This document shows, in pieces, positions 36,144-45,302 of a DNA stretch of 64,000 bases; positions within the stretch are counted from its first letter, which is position 1, and every line of letters begins with the position of its first letter. Below the pieces are notes generated by a model that had not been told where the DNA came from, searched no databases, and saw only the letters and a program-made list of their open reading frames with translations. Made by a program: the position numbers and the translations under genes. The stretch is from Leptospira ryugenii (GTDB lineage Bacteria; Spirochaetota; Leptospiria; Leptospirales; Leptospiraceae), in the NCBI RefSeq assembly GCF_003114855.1, contig NZ_BFBB01000001.1, positions 1-64,000 on the forward strand. Direction: 5' to 3'.

Positions 36144-39100
36144 GTGCGGTACCTCATTCAGTTTTTTCTTAAACGTAGCCTTTTAGTCAATGTACTCTTG
36201 GTATTCATCGTTCTCATCGCTTTGTCGAGCATTAGCACTATGAATCGAAATAAATTTCCAGAGGTGGATCTAGGTAAGATGATCATCACCACCAAATATC
36301 CTGGTGCCTCTCCTTCTGATGTCGAACAAAATGTGACTCGTTTGATCGAGGACGAATTAAAGAGTGTAAAGGGTATTGATAAATTTACTTCTGTTTCTGC
36401 TGAGAATGTTTCTTTGGTCACGGTGGACATAGATATCAATTATCCAAATTCAGATGAGGTAAAGGATGAGATACGGCGGGCGGTGGACCGAGTAACAACA
36501 TTGCCAGCTGAAGTAAAGGAGAGACCTAATATCCGTGATTTAAAATCAACTGAGGCCCCAGTTCTTACGGTTGGAATCTCTGGTGATGTGGAATATGGCG
36601 AACTTAGACGCATCGCAAAGATTATGGAAAAAGATATCAAACACATTAAAGGTGTCTCCTACGTTGATAAATATGCTTTTCGTGATAAAGAATTTGAAGT
36701 AGATCTGGATCCAAATAAACTCAAAGCATATTACGTAGCATTGAATGATGTGCTTGTCGCACTCAATAGAAGAAATATCCGTGCTACTGGTGGTAATATT
36801 GAATCTTTTAACACCCAGAGAAATATCCTCACCTTATCACAGTTTGATTCTATAGAAGATATAAAAAACGTAATCGTGCGGTCAGAATTTGGAGGAGGAC
36901 TAATCCGAGTCAAAGATTTGGGGATCGTACGTGAGTCTTACGAAGATGAAAAGATGCGAACCATTTTTAATGGCAAATCAGGGATCATGCTCGTGATTAA
37001 AAAAGCATCAAATGCAGACATCATCCGAGTTGTAGATACAATCAAAGAATACTTAAAAGAAAAACAAACAGTCCTTCCGAATGGTATTATTCTCACTCCT
37101 GTCAATGATGACACAAGAGTTGTGCGAAATCGTTTATCTGTTGTTACTTCAAATGCCTATCTAGGATTTGCACTCGTTATCATCATTTTGGTAATATTCT
37201 TGGATTTAAAAAGTTCCTTTCTTGTTGCCTTGAGCATTCCTGTTTCCCTTGCGATTACTTTCATTATCATGAAGTGGACTAATTCAGATATCAATTCTGT
37301 ATCGCTTGCGGCGATGATCATTGCTCTCGGAATGATAGTTGACCAATCGATTGTTGTAACAGAAAACTCCATATTTTATAAAGCAAAGGGTTTTTCCAAA
37401 TGGGATGCTATCACAGAGGGAACTTTGGAGGTGGTAATCCCTGTATTCGCTTCAGTATTAACCACGGTATTATCTTTTGGACCTATGTTGACTATGTCTG
37501 GTACTTTGGGTCGATTTGTCTACGTAATCCCTGTTGTAGTGATAGCCTCCTTAGTTGGCTCGCTATTCAATTCTTGGTTTATCTTGCCAAATCACCTAAC
37601 ACATATATTCCCAGAACAAGAAATGGAAAAAAAAGAAAATTGGCAGGATCGATTTTTTAATAGAATCTCCGTTCCTTACGCAAAATTGATGTTGCCAGTA
37701 TTAAAACATAAATACCTTACCATTTCTTTTACTCTTTTTTTATTGGTATTTACTCTCTATTGGGGCAAAAACAAGGTTTTATTCAATTTATTTCCTCCTG
37801 ACGGGGCAGATACCTTTTTTGTTTATTTGGAGATGCCACAAGAATCCACCTTTGATGCAACCGAGGAAGTCATAAGAAATATAGAGAAAGAGGTACAAAC
37901 TCTACCTAAAGAAGAAGTTTCTTTTTACTTGTCAAAAATTGGTACACAGAGTACGCAAGAGCTTGCGGCACCAGTGGGAGGAGATAAACATTTGGCCTAT
38001 ACTCAGGTTACACTTGTACCATCCTCTGAAAGAAAAAGAGAAGCCCAATTGGTAATGGATGAGATTCGAGAAAAAATAAATAAAAACATTACTGGATACA
38101 AAGACATTACGTATGACTTGCAAAAACCTGGACCTCCTGCCGGTAAACCCATCGAAATCCACGTGCACTCGGATGTCGACGAGGTAAGATCTCGATACGT
38201 GAATCGAATTGTTGAAGATTTAAACCAGTTGGAAGGTGTGTTTGATGTGAGCACAAACTATAAAGTGGGAAGAGATGAATACAAACTCGACATCGACTAT
38301 GTTAAATTAGCGGCAGTAGGTCTGAATGTACAAGATGTTGCGAGTACTTTGAGGATAGCTTTTGATGGAGTGCGCGCGACTTCTATTGTAAAAAACAATG
38401 AGGAGATTGATATCCGAGTTCGATTTCCCGAATCTGCTCGTAGAGAAATCGGCAATGTTTTACAATTAGAGGTGCGAAACCGAGAAGGGCGTTTGGTCCC
38501 TATTCGAGCCTTTGCAAGCCTATCAAAGGTAAAAGCAGAATCTTCTGTGTATCATACCGATGGGGATGTCACTACAACAGTTACAGCACGAACAAATGTC
38601 ACAGTCCAACCGCAAAAAGTAATCGATTCGATTTTGGCTAAGTATGCACCAGAACTAAAGGCCAACCAAGACGTACGTCTTTCCTATGGTGGAGAGGCTG
38701 AAAAGACAAAAGAGTCTGTTAAATCACTTTTAATTGCATTCATAGGTGGAATCATTGCCATTTACTTGGTGATTGCACTTCTTTTCAATTCCCTATCACA
38801 ACCAATTTTGGTTTTATTAGCCATTCCATTTGGACTTATTGGTGTTATCTGGGCATTCTATTTCCATGACAGGCCTTTCTCATTTTTGGGTTTGATAGGA
38901 GTCATAGGTTTATCTGGTATCGTCGTCAACAACTCAATCATGATGGTAGAGTTTATCAATAAAATCGTTAACGATGAAAAAGATACGGAAGGGTTTGATG
39001 AGAAAGAAATTATCCCACAAATCATCGAAGGAGCAGTGAGGCGCTTGCGACCCATTGTCATAACTACGGGAACTACTGTTTTGGGATTGATGCCAACGGC

Positions 39101-39287
39101 ATATGGGATTGGAGGTTCAGACCGTTTCATTGAACCCATGGTGATCGCACTTTCCTATGGCATCATAGCCTCAACGTTAATCACTTTGGTACTGATCCCG
39201 GCCTTTTATCTTGCCAATTTGGAAGCGGTTCATTATGTTCGGTCAGGATTCCGTTTTTTGGCCAGGGCCTTACGCTTTAGAACCTAA
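36144..39287 (+). CDS. RND-family efflux transporter (inner-membrane pump)
   Basis: 1047 residues from a GTG start with GGAGG upstream. It has the full AcrB-type layout: TM1, first periplasmic loop (about 35-330), six spans, second loop and last spans. The TM4 segment GMIVDQSIVVTEN keeps the first of the two proton-relay Asp residues but has Gln in place of the second. GGEAEKTKESVKSLLIAF and GIVVNNSIMMVEFIN mark the second half. No membrane-fusion or outer-membrane partner is adjacent, so partners must lie elsewhere. A TetR gene follows after 28 bp. Confidence 0.92.
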   Translation: MRYLIQFFLKRSLLVNVLLVFIVLIALSSISTMNRNKFPEVDLGKMIITTKYPGASPSDVEQNVTRLIEDELKSVKGIDKFTSVSAENVSLVTVDIDINYPNSDEVKDEIRRAVDRVTTLPAEVKERPNIRDLKSTEAPVLTVGISGDVEYGELRRIAKIMEKDIKHIKGVSYVDKYAFRDKEFEVDLDPNKLKAYYVALNDVLVALNRRNIRATGGNIESFNTQRNILTLSQFDSIEDIKNVIVRSEFGGGLIRVKDLGIVRESYEDEKMRTIFNGKSGIMLVIKKASNADIIRVVDTIKEYLKEKQTVLPNGIILTPVNDDTRVVRNRLSVVTSNAYLGFALVIIILVIFLDLKSSFLVALSIPVSLAITFIIMKWTNSDINSVSLAAMIIALGMIVDQSIVVTENSIFYKAKGFSKWDAITEGTLEVVIPVFASVLTTVLSFGPMLTMSGTLGRFVYVIPVVVIASLVGSLFNSWFILPNHLTHIFPEQEMEKKENWQDRFFNRISVPYAKLMLPVLKHKYLTISFTLFLLVFTLYWGKNKVLFNLFPPDGADTFFVYLEMPQESTFDATEEVIRNIEKEVQTLPKEEVSFYLSKIGTQSTQELAAPVGGDKHLAYTQVTLVPSSERKREAQLVMDEIREKINKNITGYKDITYDLQKPGPPAGKPIEIHVHSDVDEVRSRYVNRIVEDLNQLEGVFDVSTNYKVGRDEYKLDIDYVKLAAVGLNVQDVASTLRIAFDGVRATSIVKNNEEIDIRVRFPESARREIGNVLQLEVRNREGRLVPIRAFASLSKVKAESSVYHTDGDVTTTVTARTNVTVQPQKVIDSILAKYAPELKANQDVRLSYGGEAEKTKESVKSLLIAFIGGIIAIYLVIALLFNSLSQPILVLLAIPFGLIGVIWAFYFHDRPFSFLGLIGVIGLSGIVVNNSIMMVEFINKIVNDEKDTEGFDEKEIIPQIIEGAVRRLRPIVITTGTTVLGLMPTAYGIGGSDRFIEPMVIALSYGIIASTLITLVLIPAFYLANLEAVHYVRSGFRFLARALRFRT

Positions 39288-39315
39288 TTCATTTGATAAG
39301 ATGAGATAAACGCAC

Positions 39316-39894
39316 ATGGAAGAGACTGAAATCAAAATTTTAGAATTTTCAGAACCGTATTTCATTAGGAAGTATTATTCAAAAGCCTCCTTGGATGAGA
39401 TTGCTTCTGAGCTTGGCATCAGTAAGAAGACCATTTATAAATATTTTGATTCCAAAGAAAGCCTTCAGGTTCGTTGCACAGAAGCAAGAATCCAAAGGAT
39501 CAATACTCAGATTTTAAAGATTTTTGAATCACAAAGAGACTTCCTTCAGAAAATTGATGAAGTATCGACTCTAATGACAGTAAAAGAAAATTTACTCAGT
39601 GCCGAGTATTTCTCTGATTTAAAAAAACATTGTCCCAAAGCTTGGAAACGATTCCAAGAGAACCAAAATACTTTCATTCCAGAGATCCTCAAAAAAACCA
39701 TAGAGGAAGGGATCAAAAAAAAGTTTATCAAAAAGGACATTAATATAGAAGTTTCCATCGCCGTATATTTGATGCTCATGCGATCTCTTATCGATGGTTC
39801 GTATGAGCACCACATCGTATCTCGTTACTCTCCCAATGAGTTAAAACAAACATTCAATGATATTTTCTTTCGAGGCATTCTGAGAAGGGATTAG
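39316..39894 (+). CDS. TetR-family transcriptional regulator
   Basis: 192 residues. The N-terminal helix-turn-helix ASLDEIASELGISKKTIYKYFDSKESL is typical of TetR. The C-terminal part is a helical ligand domain. It lies between the RND pump and the epimerase gene, which is preceded by two near-identical palindromes (40001-40015, 40022-40036) of the size TetR dimers bind. It may repress the epimerase, the pump or both. Confidence 0.88.
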   Translation: MEETEIKILEFSEPYFIRKYYSKASLDEIASELGISKKTIYKYFDSKESLQVRCTEARIQRINTQILKIFESQRDFLQKIDEVSTLMTVKENLLSAEYFSDLKKHCPKAWKRFQENQNTFIPEILKKTIEEGIKKKFIKKDINIEVSIAVYLMLMRSLIDGSYEHHIVSRYSPNELKQTFNDIFFRGILRRD

Positions 39895-39966
39895 GCTCTA
39901 AGGCCTGAGGTAGTCTTTAGGCTTTCCACAAGATCCATCGCCGATCCTAGGCCCAATAAATCCAGG

Positions 39967-39993
39967 AAAGCTCTTGCCAAAAGAAAGAGCTTT
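39967..39993 (+). terminator. Possible terminator after the TetR gene
   Basis: A perfect 9-bp stem AAAGCTCTT/AAGAGCTTT (39967-39975, 39985-39993) with a 9-nt loop is followed by GGTTT. The T-run is short, so termination is uncertain. Confidence 0.4.
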
Positions 39994-40000
39994 GGTTTAA

Positions 40001-40038
40001 ATGACTGATAGTCATATATAAATGACCGGTAGTCATTT
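40001..40038 (+). promoter_or_regulatory. Two tandem palindromic operators, 21 bp apart
   Basis: ATGACTGATAGTCAT (40001-40015) and ATGACCGGTAGTCAT (40022-40036) are near-identical 15-bp palindromes. Their centres are 21 bp apart, two helical turns, so bound dimers would sit on the same DNA face. The second extends to AAATGAC…GTCATTT. They lie 16-50 bp before the epimerase start and just after a TetR gene, the likely regulator. Confidence 0.75.
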
Positions 40039-40053
40039 TAGAGGAGAAAGGGA

Positions 40054-41004
40054 ATGAAAATATTTGTTACAGGTGGTTCTGGTTTTGTTGGTGGCTCTGT
40101 CCTCCAGTATTGGAAGGGGAAACATGAAATAAAAGCTTTGTCTCGTTCTGAGGTAAGTGACCAAAAATTAAAACCGTTAGGAGTAGAAATTGTAAGGGGC
40201 GATTTATTTTCTTTGCCGGACTCCGCATTACAAGGGATAGATGTTATTTTACATAGTGCTGCCTTTGTGGGGCCCTGGGGAACTCGTTCGGAGTATTGGC
40301 AGGGAAATGTGGAAGGTACAAAACGTTTGGTCCAAAAGGCCATTGCGAGCAAAGTGAAACGATTGATTCATATCAGTACAGAAGCCACCATCTTCTCAGG
40401 CATCGATTTGGTGAACATCGATGAAACCTACCCATACCCCAAAAGCACTCCTTATCTATATTCGGAGACCAAAAGAGAAGCTGAAAAGATGGTTTTATCT
40501 GCATCCAAAGAAGGTCTGGAAACCATAGTGATCCGCCCACGTCTTGTTTGGGGCAAAGGTGATACTTCCGTACTACCTGTTCTTTTGGATATGGTCACAT
40601 CTGGACAGTTTATGTGGTTAGGTGGTGGTAAGAAACAGACTTCCATGACAAATATTGAAAATTTGGTCCATGCCATAGACCTTTCTCTAAGCAAAGGTAA
40701 ATCAGGGGAAGTTTACTTTATCACTGATGATGAAATATGGACTTACTTTGATTTTTTGACTGCTTATTTAAAAACACAAAATGTGGAAATACCTTACAAA
40801 TCAATCCCATCCAATGTTGCTAGTTTAGCTGCGTGGATCGTAGAAGGGATTTGGCGGAGCCTATCTCTCAAGAGTCAGCCTCCATTGATGCGTTTCCCGA
40901 CGGATGCTATGGGAAAGGAGTGTACGATTCGTATCGATAAGGCAAGGCAGGACTTAGGTTACAAGCCTGTCGTCAGCGTACACCAAGGTTTACAAAAGGT
41001 ATGA
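40054..41004 (+). CDS. NAD-dependent epimerase / 3-beta-HSD-like dehydrogenase
   Basis: 316 residues of the extended short-chain dehydrogenase class. The nucleotide-binding motif is GGSGFVGG at the N-terminus, the catalytic pair is YSETK (YxxxK), and LIHISTEATIF supplies the Ser/Thr strand. It is similar to NAD-dependent epimerases and 3-beta-hydroxysteroid dehydrogenase-like enzymes; the substrate is not clear. Two tandem operators precede it, so it is probably induced by a small molecule through TetR. Confidence 0.88.
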   Translation: MKIFVTGGSGFVGGSVLQYWKGKHEIKALSRSEVSDQKLKPLGVEIVRGDLFSLPDSALQGIDVILHSAAFVGPWGTRSEYWQGNVEGTKRLVQKAIASKVKRLIHISTEATIFSGIDLVNIDETYPYPKSTPYLYSETKREAEKMVLSASKEGLETIVIRPRLVWGKGDTSVLPVLLDMVTSGQFMWLGGGKKQTSMTNIENLVHAIDLSLSKGKSGEVYFITDDEIWTYFDFLTAYLKTQNVEIPYKSIPSNVASLAAWIVEGIWRSLSLKSQPPLMRFPTDAMGKECTIRIDKARQDLGYKPVVSVHQGLQKV

Positions 41005-41006
41005 TT

Positions 41007-41084
41007 GCTTCCTAAGGAGATTCTTGCCAAGCCGGACTCTTTTCTATCGCAATAGGAACGAGGGTTAAGGTCCGGTTAGGAAGC
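41007..41084. terminator. Interrupted inverted repeat between convergent genes
   Basis: The right arm GTCCGGTTAGGAAGC (41070-41084) is complementary to GCTTCCTAA (41007-41015) plus CCGGAC (41032-41037). The left arm is split by 16 bases. Between convergent stops (41004 and 41104) this would form a large bulged stem, probably a shared terminator; no T-run is seen. Confidence 0.5.
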
Positions 41085-41103
41085 GAGAGTTTGATTAGGG
41101 AGT

Positions 41104-41631
41104 TTATTTTTTGTTTCTTTGAAGAGTTTCTGTATCCAATTGCAGATTAGGCTTTTTGATACCTTGGGTTTTTACTTCAGAGAGCGATTGATCGATGACA
41201 GTACGCAATTGGCTATCATCCCGCTTTTCTTTTAAAAATCCTTCTACTTTGGTTTGGTTTCTCCAATAAAAACCATTTGCGTAGGATTTGACTGCGAAAG
41301 TTCGCACGGAACTTCTATCTGTTTCATCATTTATCTTTTGTTCGAGGAATTTCTCTGTATCAGCGCTCGGATAGTATTGCAGCAACATAATTGCTCTTTC
41401 TTTGGCGTATACCCTTAGTCCTGCCTCGTTTACCAAGGCTTTGAGATAGGGAACAGGTTCAGAGGTCACTCGATCAACTTGCGTTCTAAGCTCTTCAACC
41501 TGCTGATGACCAGTCTGAACTAGCACAGATTTGATCCTTTGGTAAGTGCTTGTATCCAAACTTTGTGCAAAGTTTTCATATGAGCTTACGGTAATGAGAA
41601 GGATTAAAATTATTTTACAAATTGCTTTCAT
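41104..41631 (-). CDS. Exported helical (HEAT-like) protein
   Basis: 175 residues from the ATG at 41631, which has AAAGGA upstream; the frame is open to 41676 but would overlap the previous gene. A signal peptide (ending NFAQ) is followed by alpha-helical repeats, ALVNEAGLRVYAKERAIMLLQYYP and TDRSSVRTFAVKSYANGF, which resemble HEAT repeats. It lies 11 bp downstream of the M43-like lipoprotein gene and is probably co-transcribed. The role is unknown. Confidence 0.75.
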   Translation of the reverse strand: MKAICKIILILLITVSSYENFAQSLDTSTYQRIKSVLVQTGHQQVEELRTQVDRVTSEPVPYLKALVNEAGLRVYAKERAIMLLQYYPSADTEKFLEQKINDETDRSSVRTFAVKSYANGFYWRNQTKVEGFLKEKRDDSQLRTVIDQSLSEVKTQGIKKPNLQLDTETLQRNKK

Positions 41632-41642
41632 GTATTTTTCCT

Positions 41643-44537
41643 TTAATAAACGATTGGGAAACGCCGTAAGATCCAACCCTGTTCTCCTGTTAGCTGCGTT
41701 TGGGCAGTGACACCATCACCTGCCCAAAACATTAAATTGCTAGCACCAGAATTTGTAAATCCCGTACCACTGCATTCATTGATATCAACGGTACCATTGG
41801 AATTTACATCCCGAGTGGAGAGACAGTAAGGAGTATCCGTTAAGGTGTCTCTTCTGTTCAAAGCATTAGATGACGATGAATTGAATCCACCTCGTTCGTT
41901 TGTATGAAATAAACCCAGAAAATGTCCAGCTTCATGAGCCATTGTATCTCCCATAAAGGTCTGGTCTGTCGTGGATAGACTGGAGCCTGCCGCACCGGAA
42001 CTTCTATGAGGTTCTATGAAGACCACCATACCAGATTTTTTTGTCCCCGTGATCCCAGGAACGCCAGGGATTCCTGCAGAAATACCGAGAACACCTGCCG
42101 TTTGGCTATTGTTAGCTGTGAAATAGATATTCAAACTGTCTGCACTTTGTGCGGCTGCAGTACTCACATACATCTTTGTCAAAGAACCAGTTACATTGCC
42201 TGTATCATCTGAGAGATTTGCCAGAGTCTGGAATTCAGAGTTTGTAACCGTAGTCGCCGTAAACTCGAGATCAATTTTTACTGAATCTTGAGCATATATC
42301 GATTTCATCCGATTCACAGCAGTTTGTATACCTGCCTCGGTGGGAGTGTCATAGGTTCCAGAAATAAAGATCAAACGTACCTTTAGTTTTTTGCGGTAGG
42401 TCCATACTTTGCCTAGTCCACTGGTATTGTCCGAACCTGCGCTTGATGTGAATGTTCTCTCTTCATCCAAACTTGGATTGCAGTTCTGCACTATACTGTA
42501 GCTTGCATTGGTGGAGGATAAACTTACACCGGTGTTGATTTCAATGCTGAAGAAGTTGGATGAGTCTGGAGAAAAGGACGGTGCGGATGAACCCAAATAC
42601 TCCGTGTTATTTCTACCATAGGGATACATACCTGAATAGGTTGTGGTGCCTACGCCATCTCGGCTAAAAAAATAGTTAGAATTGAGGATTAAGTAATTGA
42701 AAACAACTCCATTACTTGCCGTAACAGAATGTGGTTGGTTCACATAATAGATGACAGACGGAGAGCTAGGTGAGGTGCTGAGTGCGATTGCGCTACCCCA
42801 ATACAGAGGTAGTGAGCCAAAGAAATTTGCTTGAGAACCTGCATTGGATGTGCGCGTTCCATTGACAATACTTGGTGTACAGGTACTTGTGGGAACTGTA
42901 CCTGTGGCACTTAAATTGATGGTGTAGGAACCTTCGTCACTGTCATTACTTGCAATCGTTAGGATGGCTGTTTTTGCACCACTGGAAGTAGGCGAGAAGG
43001 TAACCGTGAATGTGCCTGTTCCTGAGGTGCTAATGCTTGCAGAAGCTGGCTGTGTAGCTACCGTGAACTCACTAGCATTCGTTCCGGAAACTGAGACGCG
43101 AGGCGAGCCTGTTAGGCTAAGAGTTGCATTTCCTAAGTTTTGGATAGTAAACGAAGTAGCAGCACTTGTAGTACCAACTCTCACGGAGCCGATTCCAGAA
43201 AAGGTTCCACCAGAGGCAATGTTAGTGGAACTTTGTTGGACATTGATTTCTGGGGCAGGTGCTACTGTGGCAATCCCAGAGATGGAGAAATTATAAGGGT
43301 TCTCATTCGAATCGTTGTTTGCGAAAGAAATGGTTGCCGATTTTGTACCGGAACTTGTCGGTGAAAACGTAACAGCAAAGATGACTGAACCTGAAGGAGC
43401 AATCGTAGACGACGAAGGTTGGGTTGTTACAGAAAACTGATTAGCGTTCGCACCACCTAATGTCACAATCGGCGAACCAGATAAAGTTAAGTTTGCATCA
43501 CCTAAGTTCTGGATCCTAAATTGAACGGCTGTTCCACTTTGACCTTCTTGCACATTAGAAAATGAAAATGTACCCGAATCGTCCAAAATCGTATTTGAAT
43601 TGGATACGAGTTGTACATTGATCTCAGGAGCTGGGGCTGCCGTCGCAAAGCCCGTTATCGCAATCAGAAAAGGTCCTTCATCTGTGTCATTGTTTGCAAT
43701 GGAGATGTTGGCATTCTTTGTACCTTCAGAGGTTGGTGCAAAAGTCACGGTAAAACTCGTCGTTCCATTCACAGGTACAGGGCTTGACATTAAGGAGGCA
43801 TCGACAGTGAACTGATTGGCATTTGCTCCTGTTAAGCTAGGGGGGATCGTAAGGGTTAAGTTAGCTGTTCCTGTATTGCGAATGGTAAAAGTAACCGCAG
43901 ATCCTGTCAATGTAGATCTCACACTTCCAAAGTCGTAGCTACTAGATCCTGAAGTAAGGGAGCTCGTTGATTGGCGGACGTCGATTTCAGGTTCGGCGGT
44001 TAAAGTAGCCTTTGCGGTTAGATTTAAGATGTAGGTACTTGTGGATGGGTCATTCGATGCGATTCGGATTTGCGCACTTTTTGTGCCTGATTGCCCTGCT
44101 TGGGGGCTGAAACGCAAACTAAAAGTCGTAGATGCAAGAGACGATAGGCTGGATGAACTTGGCTGTGTTACTGTAAATTGGGCTGCATCTGTGCCTGTTA
44201 TTTGGACGGCAGGCGAAGAACTAAGGGTAAGAGTCCCACGCCCATTGTTTAGAATTGTAAAGGTATACAATGTACCTGAAGTGTTTTGGACCGCGCTCCC
44301 TAAATCAAATGTAGCGCTATTTGCTAAATTGTTTGCACTTTCAGAAACCCGAATTGTAGGTGTTTGTTGGACAGTTTCCTCTGCCGAGCTAGTGCTTGTA
44401 GTGGGACTAGATGAGCCACCGCCTAAGGCGAGGACAAGTGCCGAGCTACCACCATCTCCGCCGCCTCCGCCAGGTGGGCAATTTACCATGGAGAGGTTAA
44501 AAACCAAAAGAGTAAAATAAAATGAAATCCGTCTCAT
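41643..44537 (-). CDS. Lipoprotein with four choice-of-anchor-D repeats and M43-like protease domain
   Basis: 964 residues from the ATG at 44537 (AAGGA 7 nt upstream; the frame runs to 44561). The lipobox ends in NC, then a Gly/Ser linker. Four repeats of about 110 residues (residues about 50-480) match the choice-of-anchor-D/ASPM-SPD-2-Hydin type: EINVQ…FTIQNLGNATLSLTGSP…ASNDSDEGSYTINLS. The C-terminal domain has HEAGHFLGLFH (HExxHxxGxxH, about residue 868), DTPYC, and SNLMFW as the Met-turn, the signature of M43 pappalysin-like metzincins. It is probably surface-anchored; the substrate is unknown. Confidence 0.85.
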   Translation of the reverse strand: MRRISFYFTLLVFNLSMVNCPPGGGGGDGGSSALVLALGGGSSSPTTSTSSAEETVQQTPTIRVSESANNLANSATFDLGSAVQNTSGTLYTFTILNNGRGTLTLSSSPAVQITGTDAAQFTVTQPSSSSLSSLASTTFSLRFSPQAGQSGTKSAQIRIASNDPSTSTYILNLTAKATLTAEPEIDVRQSTSSLTSGSSSYDFGSVRSTLTGSAVTFTIRNTGTANLTLTIPPSLTGANANQFTVDASLMSSPVPVNGTTSFTVTFAPTSEGTKNANISIANNDTDEGPFLIAITGFATAAPAPEINVQLVSNSNTILDDSGTFSFSNVQEGQSGTAVQFRIQNLGDANLTLSGSPIVTLGGANANQFSVTTQPSSSTIAPSGSVIFAVTFSPTSSGTKSATISFANNDSNENPYNFSISGIATVAPAPEINVQQSSTNIASGGTFSGIGSVRVGTTSAATSFTIQNLGNATLSLTGSPRVSVSGTNASEFTVATQPASASISTSGTGTFTVTFSPTSSGAKTAILTIASNDSDEGSYTINLSATGTVPTSTCTPSIVNGTRTSNAGSQANFFGSLPLYWGSAIALSTSPSSPSVIYYVNQPHSVTASNGVVFNYLILNSNYFFSRDGVGTTTYSGMYPYGRNNTEYLGSSAPSFSPDSSNFFSIEINTGVSLSSTNASYSIVQNCNPSLDEERTFTSSAGSDNTSGLGKVWTYRKKLKVRLIFISGTYDTPTEAGIQTAVNRMKSIYAQDSVKIDLEFTATTVTNSEFQTLANLSDDTGNVTGSLTKMYVSTAAAQSADSLNIYFTANNSQTAGVLGISAGIPGVPGITGTKKSGMVVFIEPHRSSGAAGSSLSTTDQTFMGDTMAHEAGHFLGLFHTNERGGFNSSSSNALNRRDTLTDTPYCLSTRDVNSNGTVDINECSGTGFTNSGASNLMFWAGDGVTAQTQLTGEQGWILRRFPIVY

Positions 44538-44561
44538 ATTTGCATCCTTGTTCTTTTTCAC

Positions 44562-44852
44562 TTGTTAAAATGAGACCTGTTTGCAACGAAACCCACTAAC
44601 GTGGGAAAACGTACGCATAACAGATAGCACAACTGAGTCAAAACAATGGTAAGACGGAGAAAAGGCGAACCTTTTCTTATTTTTTTTTTTGGAAAATTAA
44701 TCCCCGTAAATGCAACATGGATGCATTTACGTTTCTTCTTTATTTGCCTTATCCCGTTTCGGCTTAGGCTATTTACTTTGGAAATAACAAACGTTATACC
44801 GAAACGACCTAAATGTGTGTATCATTCTTGTTTGAGGAAGAACCTTAAGTAG
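44562..44852. repeat. Intergenic region with two inverted repeats
   Basis: A perfect 10-bp inverted repeat CGTAAATGCA/TGCATTTACG (44705-44714, 44722-44731) has a 7-nt loop and a T-rich right flank. CGTTTCGG (44755-44762) pairs with CCGAAACG (44799-44806). They lie upstream of the M43 lipoprotein gene, in its leader or promoter. A 68-codon rightward frame at 44646-44852 spans them, but the inverted repeats explain the sequence better. Confidence 0.5.
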
Positions 44853-44892
44853 CACCGCCTAAACTTATCATGGATGCTTCGTTTAAGCGGTG
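44853..44892 (-). terminator. Terminator-like hairpin after the Cys-rich lipoprotein gene
   Basis: On the minus strand CACCGCTTAAAC (from 44892) pairs with GTTTAGGCGGTG (to 44853) over 12 bp with one G-U pair and a 16-nt loop, 12 nt after the stop codon at 44904. The T content afterwards is modest. Confidence 0.55.
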
Positions 44893-44903
44893 GAGGGAGA
44901 TTT

Positions 44904-45302
44904 CTATTTCTCCTGATTCTCTGGGGAAGATTTAGAAATTTGTTTGGGAAGGCTTAGCAAATTTACTTCTCCGTCTCCAGAAAGCTTAACATCACTCGAA
45001 ACTGTGGAACGTGTGCAAGCAGTTAAATTGGAACAGGTAGATGAGCTACTACAAAAACTAGAAGCATTGCAAGTATACGGAGTACCACTTGGGCAACCGC
45101 CCGATGTTCCTGCGAAAAAACAGGAAGTAGAGGAGTTGGAGGTAGTCGAAGTTGTAGACCTGGAATTCAATAAAAGAAGTAAGAAGATCAAATTGAGTTG
45201 GTCTTCTTCTTTTTTTGCCTTTTCTGCTTCCGTTTCACCACAGCTTAAGAACATCGTACTTGTAAACACAAGCAGCATAATCATCGTTATTATTTTTTTC
45301 AT
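44904..45302 (-). CDS. Small cysteine-rich lipoprotein
   Basis: 132 residues. A lipobox ends in FLSC at about residue 21. The mature part has a short hydrophobic Leu run (NLIFLLLLL), a Ser/Thr linker, then a region with seven cysteines (CFFAGTSGGCPSGTPYTC … CSSSSTCSNLTAC), probably in disulfides. I do not recognise the family. The start codon and its ribosome site AAGGA lie inside a 16-bp hairpin (45300-45353), so translation is probably regulated. Confidence 0.75.
   Translation of the reverse strand: MKKIITMIMLLVFTSTMFLSCGETEAEKAKKEEDQLNLIFLLLLLNSRSTTSTTSNSSTSCFFAGTSGGCPSGTPYTCNASSFCSSSSTCSNLTACTRSTVSSDVKLSGDGEVNLLSLPKQISKSSPENQEK

Noticed and set aside
44646..44852. 68-codon rightward frame
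   Set aside because: It runs through two inverted repeats and a T-run and has no coding signature.
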